Assembly: GCA_003646525.1 (NCBI GenBank)
Contig: QMKU01000006.1
Coordinates: forward strand, 1-16,053
Origin: Campylobacterota bacterium
GTDB taxonomy: Bacteria > Campylobacterota > Campylobacteria > Campylobacterales > Sulfurovaceae
Direction of reading: 5' to 3'
Length of the DNA: 16,053 nt
Shown here: in pieces, positions 13,673-16,053 of the stretch
Layout of the letters: each line of letters opens with the position of its first letter
Numbering within the stretch: the stretch's first letter is position 1
Translations under genes and position numbers: made by a program
Notes under the pieces: model-generated
What the model saw: the letters and a program-made list of their open reading frames with translations, nothing else
What the model was told of the DNA's origin: nothing
The model's database searches: none

Positions 13673-14829
13673 CTAAGCCTTCTTTTTTTCACAACATATT
13701 TTTATCCCTTGCTTGCATCCAAAATCCAAGGCGTTCTCTTCATCTAGCATACATCCTTTCTCAAGAGCTTGTAACGCTTTTCTTTGTCCTTATGCTCAGC
13801 ATTTTTATCATCAAGATAAAACTTCCCCAAAAAGAAGCAAGAGGTGGCATGCTCCCTGTCGTGACACGATTTCTCCCAATATGCTATGGCTTTAGCAATG
13901 TCACGGCTGTTCTGAAAATAGTAACCTCCTGCATTGTAGCACGCATGTTGCCTTGACATATTACCTTGAATACAAGCCTTTTCATTGCGCTTATGCCATT
14001 CAAGATTAGCAGACCTCGTAGCCTCGTTTTGATGCATAATGCCAAGTCTTTCGCAGGCTTTGGCATTCTTTTTTCTGCAAGATATCTCTAGTGCATAATA
14101 GATCTTCTTTTGTATGTGAGTATCTTCCTTTTGTTTCAATACCTTTTCGAGATCATAACACGCTACCTCATCACCTAGGAGACATGCCTTGTATGAAGCA
14201 TACTCAAAACGCTCTTCATCATAAGGGAACTTTTTGAAGTACATATTGTTCGCATATCTGATACATGCACGATCATACATGCCGCCCACACATATATCAA
14301 AAAAACCTGCTCCCGTCTGTTTGGACTTTCGAGGAGCATAAGGATCCCTCCTTATATTTGTAACAGCCAAATTAAAACATCCCAATGGGTCACCATGACT
14401 ACATGCCCATGATAACAATAGATATTTTTTGGCAGAACTGCGCTTCACTGCAAAGCCTTTATCGTAGTAAATAGCCAAAAGTGTACACCCAGCAGAGTCT
14501 CCATTTTGGCATGATTTTCGGGCAAGCATCAATCCTTTTGGATATTCCCCACTCTTTGTGTAGGCTCTACCCAATAAAAACTGCACATGAGCATCATCTG
14601 AATTTTCTGCCATACTTTTGGTGCATGCCTCTATGGCATTGTCAATGTCACGCTTGCTTTTTAACCCGTTTCCTTTGACGCCTAAGGCATCTATTGTAGT
14701 AGGTTCAGCCAAATGCAGGCAAGCATCTACGACTTTTATCTGTTCGATATAGTGGTTTTGTGCCGACAATATCACTGTCAACAAGAGAAAACAGAGAATT
14801 TTCACTCTATTATCATTTTTGATTTTCAT
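13673..14829 (-). pseudogene. Hcp/Sel1-like Cys-rich secreted protein, frameshifted near its end
   Basis: The start is ATG at 14829 (signal peptide MKIKNDNRVKILCFLLLTVILSAQ), overlapping the upstream paralogue by 17 bases. The frame as written stops at 13744, giving 361 residues. The body carries Sel1/TPR-like repeats with the C-x7-C pairs typical of Helicobacter cysteine-rich proteins (SCQNGDSAGC, ACSHGDPLGC, ACLLGDEVAC, SCRKKNAKAC). At 13778-13781 the coding strand has GAAAAGCG; one more A gives a frame reading KALQALEKGC, ALDFGCKQGIK and CCEKKKA to TAG at 13673-13675. That matches the paralogue's LGCDQGIETCCEEKK end. The gene is therefore either truncated or affected by a base-calling error. 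The product should be periplasmic or secreted; its partner is unknown. Confidence 0.8.
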
Positions 14830-15976
14830 ATCTCTTCTTCTCTTCACAACATGTCTCAATGCCTTGATCGCATCCCAAATACAGAGAGCGAACATTGCCT
14901 ATCTTGCAAGCCCTCTGTAGAGGTCTAACCGCCTTATCTCTATCTTGATACTCTCTCTCTTCTGTGTAGAGATAAAACTTAGCCAAATCATAACACGCAA
15001 AGGTATTCATCCCAATATAGCAAGCTTTCTCAATATACTTAATGCCTAGAGGGATATCTTTCACCACACCTTCCAATCCTGCGATCCGGTGCAGTCCTGC
15101 ATACCAACATGAGAAACGCTCAGCCCCACTATTGCACCCCTGCTCATAATAAGTTATAGCGATGAGATTGTTCACTTTGGTCTTTCCGCTTTCACTATAA
15201 ATACTTCCAAGCTTTTCACATGCTTTAGCGTTGCCACTATGACACGATGCATTCATACTATAGTATCGCTTTTGCTTGCGTAGTGGATCTTTATTCTCTT
15301 TCAATAGCTTGTCAAGTTCGCTACATGCATTGTCGTGACCACTGATACAAGCTTGGTAGTTTGTGTATTCATGGATCTCTTTGTCATACTTGATTGTTTT
15401 GAAATACATGTGGTTTGCGTAGACTGTACACGCATAGGGATAGAGTCCTCCCATGCACGCTTCTATGAGATACTCCTCTTTGCTTTTTGACTCTTTTGGT
15501 ATAAAGTCCCGCTTGTTCTCTATCTGCATTGCCAAGTTATGGCATGCTTGAGAATCCCCCTGATAGCAACTCCACAACCACAAGAGATAAGACCTCTTTG
15601 CATTATATGATATATGCAGACCCCTAGCATAATATCCACCCAAAAGTGTACAGCCTCCTATATCTCCATCTTTACATGCATTTTGTGCTAGCCCAAAACC
15701 TTCGCTGTATCGTTCTGCCTTACTGTACGCTCTAGCAAGTAAAAACTTAATATGAGAATCATCAGGGTTAGCCTTCATACTCTTTTCACATGCACGGACT
15801 GCCTTGGATGCTTCGATATCTTCATACAAAGCCCCTTTGATTCCCAGACTCACTACCGTCATGGGCTCTACGATATGAGTGCAGCAATCCACTACCAGAA
15901 TTTGATCAATATAAGAATTTCCTGCTAGTAAAGAGGATAAAAAGAGAAGATTAAACCAATAATAAAAATATTTCAT
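14813..15976 (-). CDS. Hcp/Sel1-like Cys-rich secreted repeat protein
   Basis: This gene encodes 387 residues. Residues 1-19 are a signal peptide (MKYFYYWFNLLFLSSLLAG). The rest is alpha-alpha hairpin repeats with paired cysteines: ACKDGDIGGC, SCYQGDSQAC, ACISGHDNAC and SCHSGNAKAC all have C-x7-C spacing, as in Helicobacter Hcp proteins, where the pair forms a disulphide within each repeat. The N-terminal segment NSYIDQILVVDCCTHIVEP and the end CDQGIETCCEEKKRYENQK are shared with the downstream paralogue, so the two arose by duplication. AGGGA precedes the ATG. Hcp proteins act outside the cytoplasm and some have been linked to host or peptidoglycan interaction; the role here is open. The stop overlaps the next gene's start by 17 bases. 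Confidence 0.88.
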   Translation of the reverse strand: MKYFYYWFNLLFLSSLLAGNSYIDQILVVDCCTHIVEPMTVVSLGIKGALYEDIEASKAVRACEKSMKANPDDSHIKFLLARAYSKAERYSEGFGLAQNACKDGDIGGCTLLGGYYARGLHISYNAKRSYLLWLWSCYQGDSQACHNLAMQIENKRDFIPKESKSKEEYLIEACMGGLYPYACTVYANHMYFKTIKYDKEIHEYTNYQACISGHDNACSELDKLLKENKDPLRKQKRYYSMNASCHSGNAKACEKLGSIYSESGKTKVNNLIAITYYEQGCNSGAERFSCWYAGLHRIAGLEGVVKDIPLGIKYIEKACYIGMNTFACYDLAKFYLYTEEREYQDRDKAVRPLQRACKIGNVRSLYLGCDQGIETCCEEKKRYENQK

Positions 15977-16053
15977 ATTTCCCTGTAATCATATAAACTT
16001 TGTGCAAGTGTAACATAAAAATATGTTCAATTCAGCTATAATGTTTAGATGCA

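Noticed and set aside
16037..16042. Plus-strand TATAAT box at the window end
   Set aside because: No -35 is seen and the gene it might serve lies outside the window, so it cannot be assessed.

Overview
The window reads as a chromosomal segment of a low-GC Campylobacterota bacterium, most like Sulfurovum/Sulfurimonas. The basis is the rpsB-tsf-ABC ATPase gene order, the long EF-Ts, the paired Cys-rich Sel1/Hcp-like secreted proteins and the general protein style. This is an inference from gene content; no database search was possible.

Layout. 1-1011 (-): 5' part of a large secreted multidomain protein (DUF4214, DUF1566/Lcl-C, start of a CAP domain) that runs off the window. 1275-2332 (+): a small secreted protein and an OmpA-family peptidoglycan-binding protein overlapping by one base. 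2354-2500 (-): a 48-residue single-pass membrane protein. 2712-4645 (-): a type II restriction-modification pair of the NgoPII/HaeIII kind (predicted GGCC). Its 3' end lies inside a 133-bp imperfect inverted repeat that looks like an integron attC site. 5288-6022 (-): an HNH nuclease. 6234-8843 (-): the core operon rpsB-tsf-LolD-like ATPase. 9152-9701 (+): a type II toxin-antitoxin pair whose toxin is frameshifted. 9900-12442 (+): three overlapping, unrecognised membrane-protein genes. 12642-13112 (-): bcp peroxiredoxin. 13149-13385 (+): a small unknown protein. 13673-15976 (-): two tandem Hcp/Sel1-like secreted paralogues, the downstream one frameshifted.

The most unusual structure is a family of short repeats. 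An element of about 200 bp (here 'E') occurs four times: two full copies at 4889-5090 and 13423-13619, and two half copies at 6111-6215 and 12444-12549. It has 19-bp terminal inverted repeats, a second inner stem and three internal hairpins, so the single strand could fold as a cloverleaf. It carries no gene. The full copy at 4889 has a clean 9-bp direct repeat on both sides. Copies sit inside or beside other palindromic repeats ('H', 47 bp; 'F', about 115 bp), so E looks like a non-autonomous mobile element that prefers palindromes. H copies sit exactly between convergent genes, and gene stop codons fall in or beside the repeats.

Two genes, the toxin and one Hcp-like gene, are each broken by the apparent loss of one A from an A-run, and adding that base restores a family-typical C-terminus. 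Two such cases in 16 kb call for a check of sequence accuracy before biology is invoked. The repeats and defence genes cluster around the conserved translation operon, so the window mixes core and accessory DNA.
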